Positions 1 through 7,042 of a stretch of DNA of 64,000 bases are shown here, in pieces; the first letter of the stretch is position 1, and the number at the start of each line of letters is the position of its first letter. Made by a program: the position numbers and the translations under genes. Location: contig NZ_VFJE01000052.1 in assembly GCF_006385255.1 (NCBI RefSeq), positions 296,330 through 360,329 of the forward strand. The letters are read 5' to 3'. A model generated the notes under the pieces. That model was not told the origin of the DNA. It ran no database searches and worked only from the letters and a program-made list of their open reading frames with translations. Origin of the DNA: Flavobacterium microcysteis. GTDB taxonomy: Bacteria; Bacteroidota; Bacteroidia; Flavobacteriales; Flavobacteriaceae.

Positions 1-196
1 CGCCAACTTTTGCCGGAATAGAGAATTTTCCAGAAACGTCTGTCACAACCACTGAACCGTTTGTCTGATTGATAACTTCAATGCCTCCAGTTGGAAAACC
101 ATCAGTGGTAACCTTTCCCTGAACTGGTTTTTCAGACTGGCTGAAAGCAAACTGGACTGCAAATAAAAATAGCGCAACAAGAGAAGTAATTTTCAT
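1..196 (-). CDS. N-terminus of a secreted/outer-membrane protein with a carboxypeptidase-regulatory-like domain (partial)
   Basis: The reading frame runs off the left edge, so only the first 65 residues are visible. They begin with an export signal (MKITSLVALFLFAVQFAFSQ, cleavage probably before or at QS). After that comes a beta-sandwich start (PVQGKVTTDGFPTGGIEV, then VVTDVSGKFSIP) typical of the carboxypeptidase D regulatory-like domain. In Bacteroidetes this arrangement usually opens a TonB-dependent receptor (SusC-like) or another large outer-membrane protein. Which one cannot be told from the fragment. The ATG at 194-196 is the only sensible start because the signal peptide begins there. 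Confidence is good for a secreted protein with this domain and low for receptor identity. Confidence 0.75.
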   Translation of the reverse strand, partial: MKITSLVALFLFAVQFAFSQSEKPVQGKVTTDGFPTGGIEVINQTNGSVVVTDVSGKFSIPAKVG

Positions 197-321
197 CAAT
201 TAGGGAGTGATTAAAAAAAGTTATACAAGCCTTTCAAAAATAATCTTTTTCTTTCATTATTGGATTTAGGACTATTCTTTTACAACAAAATTAACTTCTT
301 TATGTTATTTTATAAAAATAT

Positions 322-380
322 AGGAACTAAGGTGCTAAGGAACTAAGGAAAAGTCCTAGAACCTTAGCAACTTAATACCT
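322..380. repeat. Phased CTAAGGNN 8-mer repeat with inverted half
   Basis: Three units spaced 8 bases apart (aactaagg, tgctaagg, aactaagg) are followed after a short gap by the same motif in reverse complement (ccttagcaactta). The stretch can therefore fold as a hairpin. The same motif occurs at 496-580, 1270-1290, 1403-1480, 4085-4186 and 32694-32732. It is non-coding, and no function is evident. Confidence 0.7.
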
Positions 381-580
381 TTTTATTTCAGCCACAAATT
401 AAAATGATTACACAGATTTCAGAAGTCCACATCAAATGAAAGAAGATACAAAAATTACTTTTCAATGATTTTCTCATACACATATAAAACACACAAACTT
501 AGAAATTCAGTGCCTTAGCCTCTTAGCACCTTTTCTGCATAAACTTAGCACCTCAGAACCTTAGCACCTTAGTACCTCTC
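381..580. repeat. Degenerate direct repeat, copy A (left of the Crp/Fnr gene)
   Basis: This stretch contains cagccacaaattaaaatgat, an atcaaatgaaagaa core, a tttcaatgattttctcat segment, and a tail of CTTAGCACC/CTTAGTACC 8-mers. The same order of elements recurs at 1290-1480 with roughly four of five bases matching by eye, and partly at 1205-1290. It fills most of the gene-free space 197-636. The rest of that space (197-321) is AT-rich with nothing recognisable. Confidence 0.7.
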
Positions 581-636
581 CTAACCTCTTTCCATTTTTC
601 AGAAAAAAACTTACCTTGCAGAAACATTTATCCTGA

Positions 637-1200
637 ATGAAACTTCTCGAAATACTGAATCATATACATCCGCTTTCTCAAGAAGCGGCACAAAAAATCT
701 TGGGATATAGCACTGAAATTCGATTATCAAAAGGACATATTCTCCTGGAAGCTGATAAGACAGAGACTTCTATTTATTTTATTAAAAAAGGTATGGTCAG
801 GGCCTTTGCTCCCAAGGAAGAAAAAGATATCACTTTTTGGTTTGGCAAAGAAGGAAGTCCTATTGTTTCTATGAAGAGTTATGTTGCCAACCTTCCTGGT
901 TATGAATGTGTAGAATTGTTAGAAGATTGTGAATTGTATGAAATCAAAAACAAAGACCTTCAACAGCTTTTTCTTGAAGATATCAGCATAGCCAATTGGG
1001 GACGCAAATTTGCAGAAATCCTTTTGGTACAAACCGAAGAGCGTCTTATTTCCAAATTATTCAAATCGGCAAAAGAGCGCTATCTGGAGCTGTTGAAAGA
1101 CAATCCTGATTTTGTGCAAAGAATACAGCTTGGCTATATTGCTTCTTATTTAGGAATCACTCAAGTCAGCCTAAGCCGAATCAGAGCTGAAATAAAATAA
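637..1200 (+). CDS. Crp/Fnr family transcriptional regulator
   Basis: The protein has 187 residues, the usual size of the short Bacteroidetes Crp/Fnr proteins. Residues about 10-120 form the cyclic-nucleotide-binding-like beta roll (hydrophobic strands, SIYFIKKGMVRAF, then a strand around ECVELLEDCELYEI). A long dimerisation helix follows, and a C-terminal winged-helix segment (LGYIASYLGITQVSLSRIR) carries the recognition helix. No Fnr-type N-terminal Cys cluster is present, so oxygen sensing by an iron-sulfur cluster is unlikely. The effector is unknown. It precedes the SMR exporter by 360 bp on the same strand. That gap contains repeats, so a shared transcript is uncertain. Such regulators in flavobacteria often sit beside the transporter they control, but this is inference here. 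Confidence 0.88.
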   Translation: MKLLEILNHIHPLSQEAAQKILGYSTEIRLSKGHILLEADKTETSIYFIKKGMVRAFAPKEEKDITFWFGKEGSPIVSMKSYVANLPGYECVELLEDCELYEIKNKDLQQLFLEDISIANWGRKFAEILLVQTEERLISKLFKSAKERYLELLKDNPDFVQRIQLGYIASYLGITQVSLSRIRAEIK

Positions 1201-1204
1201 GAGT

Positions 1205-1480
1205 ACCCTATCAAATAACGGAAGATGAACAAAATCTACTTTCAATAACTTTCTCTTTTATTCACAAAATATATAACCTTAGTACCTCTTTTTATTCCAG
1301 CCACAGATTAGAACAATTACACTGATTTAAGGAGTCTATACCAAATGAAAGAATAGTATAAGAAACTCCTTTCAGTGACTTCCTCATATACATAAAAACA
1401 CAAAAACTTAGCATCTCAGTGCCTTAGCAACTTAGTACCTTTTTTCATAAACTTAGTACCTCAGTCACTTAGTACCTTTT
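1205..1480. repeat. Degenerate direct repeats, copies C (partial) and B, right of the Crp/Fnr gene
   Basis: 1205-1290 matches the middle of copy A (atcaaat, gaagat, tactttcaataactttctc). 1290-1480 matches nearly all of it (ttttattccagccacagatt, ccaaatgaaagaa, ttcagtgacttcctcata, then CTTAG 8-mers). Together with copy A they bracket the regulator gene at 637-1200. This explains the gene-free gap 1201-1559. Nothing else is recognised in it. Confidence 0.7.
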
Positions 1481-1559
1481 TAATATTTTTTATCATTTGT
1501 AAAAAAAGGTTTCATTCTAAGAAACGACCTTTGCATAGAATTTTTAAAGAAAAAAGTTT

Positions 1560-1889
1560 ATGAACTGGATTATCTTAATCATTGCAGGATTGTTTGAAGT
1601 TGCTTTTACCTTTTGTTTAGGTAAAGCTAAAGAAGCCACAGGTAATGAAGCCTATGCCTGGTATGGCGGATTTCTTGTTGCGTGTATTATCAGTATGTCG
1701 CTGTTGATTAAAGCTACCCAAAATCTTCCACTTGGAACGGCCTATGCTGTTTGGACAGGTATTGGTGCCGTAGGAACAGTATTGCTTGGAATATTTGTTT
1801 TTAAAGACCCTGCTAATTTTTGGAGGATCTTTTTTATCGTGACATTGATTGCTTCAATTGTGGGTCTGAAAGCCGTTTCTGCTCACTAA
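1560..1889 (+). CDS. SMR family exporter, Gdx/SugE-like
   Basis: This is a 109-residue, four-helix small multidrug resistance protein. The essential membrane glutamate is Glu13 in AGLFEV. The signature LPLGTAYAVWTGIGAVG matches the SugE/Gdx branch (WTGIGAVG), which exports guanidinium. The quaternary-ammonium Qac branch usually has WSG at this place. Helices lie at about 3-22, 33-52, 58-80 and 86-105. SMR proteins work as antiparallel dimers driven by proton exchange. Only one SMR gene is present, as expected for the homodimeric Gdx type. The gene is followed directly by a terminator hairpin. I saw no guanidine riboswitch upstream, where the sequence is repeat material. SMR membership is secure. 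The guanidinium substrate is inferred from motif only. Confidence 0.9.
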   Translation: MNWIILIIAGLFEVAFTFCLGKAKEATGNEAYAWYGGFLVACIISMSLLIKATQNLPLGTAYAVWTGIGAVGTVLLGIFVFKDPANFWRIFFIVTLIASIVGLKAVSAH

Positions 1890-1904
1890 TTAAATTTAAT
1901 GAAT

Positions 1905-1936
1905 AAAAAAAGCGGGCTATTATAGTCCGCTTTTTC
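1905..1936. terminator. Bidirectional intrinsic terminator
   Basis: Arms aaaaagcgggctat and tatagtccgcttttt pair with one mismatch and are flanked by A and T runs. The hairpin serves the SMR gene on plus and the siderophore-interacting gene on minus, whose stop codon lies inside it. Confidence 0.85.
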
Positions 1937-2648
1937 CTTCTGCCCAATAGGGTTCTGTTATTATTTTTTTACTTCTAATTCCTTTTGACAACAAGAATTT
2001 GCGGAAAGCCTGAATGGACTTGGTGCGTCCCGTCAGGTAAAAAACCGTGTCTCCGGCTGTTACCCAGAAATCTTCTTCCCATTCTTTTATGATATCAATA
2101 ACAGGCTGTGCAGGCGAATCTGTTGATTTGTCTACAATTTTTACTGAGCTTCCCAATTTGCTGGCCCAATCCCGATGAGCTTCATCAAGTTCTGCAAAAC
2201 CAAAGAAAAACTCTCCCTTGCGTTCGGCTTCTTCTTCCATACATTTCATCCAACCCAAGGAAGTTTCATCGCCAAATAAGAAATGATTTTCCCGGTTTTC
2301 TGAATAATGCAGCTTTCCTCCCGGCCCTAATAGTTTTGCTTTATCTCCCATTTTCAATCCTTCTGCCCATAGACTTCCCGGCCCCAGACCGTGCAAATAG
2401 AAAACTATTTCGCAAAATCCTGCTTTGGCATCAAAGGCTGACAAGGTATAATGGCGGTATTCTGTATCGTTTACCCGCACTTTGATTACATTTCCTGGTG
2501 CAAATTTTATTTTCCTGAAATCGCCTTCAAAGCGTACTCTTTTTAATTTTTTATCTAAATATTCTATATCGGTTATAATCATTTCATGCATGAACCGCTG
2601 ATACACAACTTCCATGGTATCTCCCAGCCATTTTGGTACTGTCGTCAT
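1920..2648 (-). CDS. Siderophore-interacting protein (FAD-dependent ferric-chelate reductase)
   Basis: The product has 242 residues. An N-terminal FAD-binding beta barrel (about 18-110) has the flavin motif RHYTLSAF at 65-72. A C-terminal NAD(P)H-binding domain (about 115-238) has the SIP-family pattern FLFGDETSLGWM and a closing EPYWAEGKSG. Proteins of this family (ViuB/YqjH type) sit in the cytosol and release iron from imported ferric siderophores by reduction. The gene is transcribed away from an AraC regulator starting about 50-120 bp upstream, a common arrangement for iron-responsive control. That regulatory link is inference. The start ATG at 2646-2648 is the first in frame and gives a full-length family member. 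Confidence 0.9.
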   Translation of the reverse strand: MTTVPKWLGDTMEVVYQRFMHEMIITDIEYLDKKLKRVRFEGDFRKIKFAPGNVIKVRVNDTEYRHYTLSAFDAKAGFCEIVFYLHGLGPGSLWAEGLKMGDKAKLLGPGGKLHYSENRENHFLFGDETSLGWMKCMEEEAERKGEFFFGFAELDEAHRDWASKLGSSVKIVDKSTDSPAQPVIDIIKEWEEDFWVTAGDTVFYLTGRTKSIQAFRKFLLSKGIRSKKIITEPYWAEGKSGL

Positions 2649-2661
2649 TTTTGATTTTTTA

Positions 2662-2694
2662 TTTGTTTAGATTGATTCTAAATAATTATCTTTG
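2662..2694 (+). promoter_or_regulatory. Bacteroidetes-type promoter for the AraC regulator
   Basis: A TTTG at 2662-2665 is followed after 21 nt by an exact TAnnTTTG box (TATCTTTG, 2687-2694). Transcription should start near 2700. This argues against translation from the ATG at 2700 and for the ATG at 2766. Confidence 0.7.
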
Positions 2695-2765
2695 TACAAA
2701 TGTCTGTCTTTCTTGCTTACTTTAGTTACGCAAGACGGATGTTGTTTTACGTTAAACGGATAAGT

Positions 2766-3764
2766 ATGAGAATTACCATAAATGATAGCGATCTGGATGA
2801 GATTCTTTTTGAAAAAGATTTCCATGCAGCCTATGATGGCCTAACGGATATTATTGAGCAGGATACACAATTGTTCGATAACAGGATTGGATATACCGAT
2901 ATTTCAGAAATATGGTTTGATGGCGTACATACTTTACGTCGCCGTTCAAAATTAAATCAGGAGGTCTGCCTAAATGCCAAAAGTGATAGTTCTGTATTTG
3001 AAATGCATTTTTCACTAACAGGAAGTGCAGAAGTCGAATCGCTTAATAGCAAGTTTGATTATTCTTTTGGACCTCAGCAGCATAACTTTTTTTATTCGAG
3101 TAATTTTGAAGGAAAGTTTCGTGGTGGCAAGCAGGAAATGCCTAATGAAGTTTTTGAAATCCATTTTACAGAAAATTATTTCAACCGTTTTGCGGATATG
3201 GAAAGCAAGACAATTGACCGGTTTCTTAAAGAAATTGACAAACAAGAAATTAGCAATTGCCTGAGTCCTCAGAATATGCCTATTACAGCCCAAATGAATC
3301 TTATTCTTTCGGAGATTAACCAATGCAAACGTAAAGGTGTTTTAAAGCGATTATTTCTGGAATCTAAGATTTTAGAGCTTTTCATGCTCCAGATTGAGCA
3401 GTTTGAAAGCGCACAGGCAACTCCTTCTTCAGAAAAATTTAAAAAGGAAGATGTTGAAAAGATTTACCATGCTCAAAAATTGCTAGAACAGAATATAGCT
3501 GAGCCTTATTCCTTGTTGGAACTCGCTCATAAAGTGGGGCTTAACGATTTTAAACTCAAAAAGGGTTTTAAGATGATTTTTGGCACTACTGTTTTTGGTT
3601 ATCTGCATGAAATCCGTATGCAGCAGTCAAAGCGTATGTTATTGGAAGAGAATAAACCAGTTAAAGAGGTTGCTGCGTATTGCGGTTATCAGTATGTGCA
3701 ACATTTCACTACTGCCTTTAAGAATAAGTTTGGCATTACGCCAGGTAAACTGGCCCATTCATAA
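2766..3764 (+). CDS. AraC family transcriptional regulator
   Basis: The product has 332 residues from the ATG at 2766. An upstream in-frame ATG at 2700 would add 22 residues that look unlike the family and would lie at the transcription start implied by the promoter at 2662-2694. The N-terminal two thirds is an effector domain of PchR-like character (FEMHFSLTGSAEVES, EVFEIHFTENYFNRF). The last 100 residues carry the two-helix-turn-helix AraC domain, ending AAYCGYQYVQHFTTAFKNKF and then GITPGKL. PchR-type regulators respond to siderophores or iron. The divergent siderophore-interacting gene supports such a role, but the ligand is inferred. A hairpin terminator follows. Confidence 0.88.
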   Translation: MRITINDSDLDEILFEKDFHAAYDGLTDIIEQDTQLFDNRIGYTDISEIWFDGVHTLRRRSKLNQEVCLNAKSDSSVFEMHFSLTGSAEVESLNSKFDYSFGPQQHNFFYSSNFEGKFRGGKQEMPNEVFEIHFTENYFNRFADMESKTIDRFLKEIDKQEISNCLSPQNMPITAQMNLILSEINQCKRKGVLKRLFLESKILELFMLQIEQFESAQATPSSEKFKKEDVEKIYHAQKLLEQNIAEPYSLLELAHKVGLNDFKLKKGFKMIFGTTVFGYLHEIRMQQSKRMLLEENKPVKEVAAYCGYQYVQHFTTAFKNKFGITPGKLAHS

Positions 3765-3765
3765 A

Positions 3766-3796
3766 AAAATCCGCTTTTTAGCGGATTTCTTTTTTA
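3766..3796 (+). terminator. Intrinsic terminator after the AraC gene
   Basis: Arms aaatccgc and gcggattt are separated by a T-rich loop and followed by a run of T. The hairpin begins directly after the stop codon at 3762-3764. Confidence 0.85.
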
Positions 3797-3817
3797 TCGA
3801 TAGCTTACGTATGCTTT

Positions 3818-4000
3818 TTATACGCGGCCTTTGAGCGAGCTGAAAACCCATGCAATGGCAAAAAAGCCAATTCCTACTGCTGCAAAACCCCAGCCGGCTA
3901 CGTCGTCATAACGAAATATGCCTAAACCAATCAACAGCAGTCCCATCAAGACCATGACAAAGGTTGCCCAGCCTAGTATGGTGTTTTTATTCATTCCCAT
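3818..4000 (-). CDS. Small two-helix membrane protein (CAL67264-like)
   Basis: The product has 60 residues with two membrane helices at about 8-28 and 36-55, separated by a short FRYDDVAGWG loop, and a basic C-terminus (SLKGRV). The look is that of a small flavobacterial family I recall as CAL67264 family membrane protein. The name is from memory and the function is unknown. Two candidate starts exist (MGM), and the first is used. It stands alone, convergent with the AraC gene, with the shared terminator region between them. Confidence 0.7.
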   Translation of the reverse strand: MGMNKNTILGWATFVMVLMGLLLIGLGIFRYDDVAGWGFAAVGIGFFAIAWVFSSLKGRV

Positions 4001-4084
4001 AAATATATTTGTTTATTCTTTTAAAAAAAGTGAATTGCAAAGGTCGGGAAAAATATTCGGATTGCCGAAAGGAAAATGTTTTTT

Positions 4085-4186
4085 TGAGGTTCTGAGGTTC
4101 TGAGGGAATAAAGGTACTGAGGCGCTGAGGTGCTAAGGCGCTAAGGTTTTCCCTTAGTACCTTAGAACCTTTTTACCTTTCTACCT
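4085..4186. repeat. Phased CTAAGG/CTGAGG 8-mer array with inverted tail
   Basis: At least six units of ggNNctga or ggNNctaa in 8-base phase (ggttctga, ggtactga, ggcgctga, ggtgctaa, ggcgctaa) run into a reverse-complement tail (cccttagtaccttagaacct). This permits a strong hairpin next to the stop codon of the minus-strand gene that ends at 4186. It may double as that gene's transcript end. Confidence 0.75.
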
Positions 4187-5310
4187 TATTTACTTTTCTC
4201 CTCTTTTCTCGCAATTAACAGTAAGTCGGTTACGGGATTATTTGTTGGTCCTTTGTACTTTTTACGGCGTTCGTCAATGATGGTAAATCCGTTTGTTTGT
4301 AATGTTGTCAGTAAAAAATCAGCTGGATAATAATGCATGTATATGGCATCGCCGGAACTTCCTTTTTCCCATCCTGATGTTTCATAGTCATTTTCCATAG
4401 TACTTATGAAAAGTAGGCCATTTTGCTCTAGTCTGTTGTATGCGTCTGCAATGAGTTTTTGGGTTTCTTCTTTGGAAAGATAGGGCAAGCAAAATGCAGC
4501 TACAATACCATCGTAGTTTTTAGAGTCTTTGCCCAAATCCCGACAGTCCATCAGTCCGAATGTTGCAGATGGATTATTGGCTTTTGCCAATTCAATCATT
4601 CTTGGAGCCAGATCAGTAGCCAGTATTCTAAAATCCGGACGTTTTTCGAGTAAATATTTTGTGACATTGCCTGGACCGCAAGCAAGTTCCAGGATTGAGG
4701 CATTGGGTTTTAGAATGTTATCGCAAAACAGGTTTAGGGAATCAGCATATAATCCTACATCCATAAATTTATCCTGATATCTATCCGCTAGTTTGTCAAA
4801 AAGGGCTACTGCTATTTTTGTTTTATCAATTGTTTTAGGTTTCACGGGAATCCAGATTTCTTCTTCTGATTCCGGGCTGCCTTGTTTGTATTTGTCGCCT
4901 AACAATTCGAAATGTTCTCTGGTGTCAAGCATGTAGTCTGAATTAGGAAGCCAGGTATTAAAAATATATCCAAATATTTCTGCTCCGGTTTCGGGTCCGC
5001 CTTTGTGTGTAAAAACAGCATATTCTCCGCCTTGTATGGTATAGCTTTCCATGCCATCAGGAATGGCTTCAAAATTATCTACTGCAACAGCTGCCCATTT
5101 TGTAAATTTCCTGTCTAGGCTAAAGTTTTCAAAATAGGTAGTATCATATAGCTGCATGGAAAAAAAGTCCGTATTCAGGCTGTTTATAACTTCCTTTCGT
5201 CTGGGCATAAAAGCGCTCCAAAGTGCAAATGTTTGGTTATTGGCTAACGACATTTCCTTGTGTATTCCAACAAGACGTGTTAAGGGAAGTGTTTTTAGTA
5301 TAGGCTCCAT
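4186..5310 (-). CDS. GyrI-like domain fused to a class I SAM-dependent methyltransferase
   Basis: The product has 374 residues in one unbroken frame. Residues 1-157 resemble a GyrI-like (AraC effector-binding) domain: a paired beta-alpha-beta-beta layout with PDGMESYTIQGGEYAVF and an ending EEEIWIPV. Residues about 165-374 are a Rossmann methyltransferase with SAM motif I ELACGPGN (208-215), the acidic residue of motif II (ATDLAP) and a motif around DGIVAAFCLPYLS. The first domain family binds hydrophobic or cationic small molecules. The second methylates an unknown substrate. The gene follows the YdcF-like gene by 4 bp, so the two are likely cotranscribed. Fusion of a ligand-binding domain with a methyltransferase suggests ligand-guided or drug-modifying methylation, which is inference. 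Confidence 0.82.
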   Translation of the reverse strand: MEPILKTLPLTRLVGIHKEMSLANNQTFALWSAFMPRRKEVINSLNTDFFSMQLYDTTYFENFSLDRKFTKWAAVAVDNFEAIPDGMESYTIQGGEYAVFTHKGGPETGAEIFGYIFNTWLPNSDYMLDTREHFELLGDKYKQGSPESEEEIWIPVKPKTIDKTKIAVALFDKLADRYQDKFMDVGLYADSLNLFCDNILKPNASILELACGPGNVTKYLLEKRPDFRILATDLAPRMIELAKANNPSATFGLMDCRDLGKDSKNYDGIVAAFCLPYLSKEETQKLIADAYNRLEQNGLLFISTMENDYETSGWEKGSSGDAIYMHYYPADFLLTTLQTNGFTIIDERRKKYKGPTNNPVTDLLLIARKEEKSK

Positions 5311-5314
5311 ATCC

Positions 5315-5890
5315 TTATTTTAATCGGTCGTAATAATAAGCAAAAAATTCTCTGAACAGCGAATAAAAATCCCTGTATTCCGAATAATCAGGACTTACAC
5401 TGCTTACTTTTTCAAGACCTTCTTTCTTGAACAGCATTTTGGTTCTCGTTAGGTGAAAGTATTGGGAAACAACAATAATACTGTTGTAATGCAGGCTGTC
5501 TTTCATTTGAAGTGTATTTGCCACAGTAGCAGTAGTATTATTACCTTTATTGTCTACAATAATCAAAGATTCCGGCATTCCTTTTCCTAACAGATAGTCT
5601 TTCATCTTGTCACCTTCCAAAAAACCTTCTTTTCCTAGTCCGCCGCTGACGATAATCTTTTTTACCCGTCCGTCTTGGTATAGCTTCAGGCCGCATTCCA
5701 TTCGTTTCTCCAATCGTTCAGACAAAGTACCATCCGTATTTACTGTTGTCCCTAAAATTACTGCTATATCGGCTGACTTTCCTTCGTCTTTGTTTCCATC
5801 AGTGATGATGTAGATAATGTGTATGCTGAACCATAAAAAAAGAAGAATACTGAATAGTTTTATTATTTTTTTGTAGTTCATGAGGTACAT
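5315..5890 (-). CDS. YdcF/SanA/ElyC family (DUF218) membrane-anchored protein
   Basis: The product has 191 residues from the ATG at 5888-5890. A later in-frame ATG at 5881 is equally plausible, and a TTG at 5893 is less likely. A single N-terminal membrane helix (about 8-27) is followed by the DUF218 fold: ADIAVILGTTVNTDGTLS, KKIIVSGGLG, the acidic MKDYLLGKG segment, and NTTATVANT before the VVSQYFHLTR motif. SanA and ElyC members affect cell-envelope barrier or peptidoglycan precursor handling in enterobacteria. The role here is unknown. The gene lies immediately upstream of the GyrI/methyltransferase gene on the same strand. Confidence 0.83.
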   Translation of the reverse strand: MYLMNYKKIIKLFSILLFLWFSIHIIYIITDGNKDEGKSADIAVILGTTVNTDGTLSERLEKRMECGLKLYQDGRVKKIIVSGGLGKEGFLEGDKMKDYLLGKGMPESLIIVDNKGNNTTATVANTLQMKDSLHYNSIIVVSQYFHLTRTKMLFKKEGLEKVSSVSPDYSEYRDFYSLFREFFAYYYDRLK

Positions 5891-5922
5891 CAAATTATGA
5901 ATAACTTATCCTTTCAGTTAGC

Positions 5923-6468
5923 TTATTTTTCATTCTTACTTTCATTTAAAAACCCCTCAAGAGCATTTAAATAATCCGTTTCAATATCAATTATCCTTAT
6001 AGAGTTAAATTCAAAATTTTCTTCTCCTATAAATACACCTTTGACACTCAACTTGTTTATTCTAAATGATTTTTCATTTATTTTAGTAATTAACCCTATA
6101 ATACAGTATTCACTACTTTCAAATTCAAATGCAACTAATTTTGAAGTATTTAAAAAGCTTAAAAGTAAACTTTGATAACTTTCAAGTAGTAAATCGGAAA
6201 AGGAATCTGATATTTTCTCATCATACCTCATCTTAATTATCTTATAATCAATCAATTCTTCAGATACTTCTACTACTTTCTTTATATATTTTTTATTAAT
6301 AAAAGAATATCCGTCTAATACATAATCTACAAGATTATGATTCACTAAAACCCATTGATTTCCTTCTTTTATTTTAACACCTGTAATCAACTTTGATCTT
6401 CTGCTAATTTTTATGTCTATCAGCTCCATAGTATATTTTAAATTATTTATAATGTCTTCTTCCTGCAT
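5923..6468 (-). CDS. Uncharacterised protein, two SH3-like halves (inferred)
   Basis: I do not recognise this protein (181 residues). The ATG at 6466-6468 is chosen because a purine-rich Shine-Dalgarno-like stretch (ggaggaaaaaaggaa) sits directly upstream. A TTG at 6507 would add 13 unlikely residues. Two segments look related: SKLITGVKIKEGNQWVLVN followed by DGYSFINKKYI (about 19-60), and YCIIGLITKINEKSFRINK followed by GEENFEFNSI (about 119-165). That suggests two small beta barrels. It ends the minus-strand cluster of small unknown genes at 5923-9212. No signal or membrane segment is present. Immunity or anti-phage roles are possible for such clusters, but nothing in the sequence proves one. 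Confidence 0.65.
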   Translation of the reverse strand: MQEEDIINNLKYTMELIDIKISRRSKLITGVKIKEGNQWVLVNHNLVDYVLDGYSFINKKYIKKVVEVSEELIDYKIIKMRYDEKISDSFSDLLLESYQSLLLSFLNTSKLVAFEFESSEYCIIGLITKINEKSFRINKLSVKGVFIGEENFEFNSIRIIDIETDYLNALEGFLNESKNEK

Positions 6469-6534
6469 TTCCTTTTTTCCTCCTTTATGCAAGTGTGGGT
6501 TCAGCAATAGCTATTGTCTAATCTGTTGCAGTTG

Positions 6535-6927
6535 CTAATGATTTTGTGCTATTATATAAAAAGTTATTCCTAGGAAAAGAATTGTAGAAACCAAATAAGC
6601 TATTATGCAAATATTTCCTTTTATTACTGCTGAATCTGCTTCATCTTCATACCGTTCAATTATTTGCTTGTATCTTTTTTTATATAGAAAAGTAAATGAC
6701 AGGATAACTAATAATAGAAAATATAATACTATCGGATAGATTGGTGATAATATTTTTTTGGGGATATTACCAGTAATACAATCAAACAGAACATAGGATA
6801 AACACATCAAATTAAATAATAATGCTCCTCCAACACCTATAATTGTTGAACCAACCGGTGTGGTGAAATTGTTTACCGAAAGTTGCATTCTATAAAACCT
6901 ATAAAAAATAAAATCTACAATTCTCAT
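6535..6927 (-). CDS. Small membrane protein, cluster paralogue C
   Basis: The product has 130 residues with an aromatic N-terminus (MRIVDFIFYRFYRM). Hydrophobic segments lie at about 27-47, 63-83 and 104-126, and a basic loop FLYKKRYKQIIERYEDE follows the second. This matches the plan of the genes at 7043-7424 and 8816-9212: IYNFIYCFFY-type start, two helices, FYNKNRTKRLLKKY-type loop, last helix. This copy is intact, unlike its two relatives. Function is unknown. It lies 66 bp upstream of the 5923-6468 gene and probably shares its transcript. Confidence 0.68.
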   Translation of the reverse strand: MRIVDFIFYRFYRMQLSVNNFTTPVGSTIIGVGGALLFNLMCLSYVLFDCITGNIPKKILSPIYPIVLYFLLLVILSFTFLYKKRYKQIIERYEDEADSAVIKGNICIIAYLVSTILFLGITFYIIAQNH

Positions 6928-6954
6928 TTATATTTTGATTTATTAGGATTAAAA

Positions 6955-7020
6955 TGAGCTTAAAGAAAACTCATCAAAATTCTTGATTGTTTATGCGCTG
7001 AAAGTGAATATCCGTTTTAA
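6955..7020 (-). pseudogene. Remnant of a PH-like membrane protein gene (start region only)
   Basis: On the minus strand one frame reads GYSLSAHKQSRILMSFL before a stop. The intact gene at 8102-8737 begins NQFTFNVYKQSRVLWCLF. The DNA ataaacaatcaaga is shared exactly. No start codon is kept and the frame closes after about 17 codons. This is therefore a decayed fragment of a second copy, in the same position relative to a small membrane protein gene (directly downstream of 7043-7424). Confidence 0.6.
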
Positions 7021-7042
7021 TTTTCAAAAATAATTCATTCAA

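Noticed and set aside
1490..1559. Guanidine riboswitch upstream of the SMR gene
   Set aside because: Only repeat-type and AT-rich sequence is visible. No conserved riboswitch core was found.
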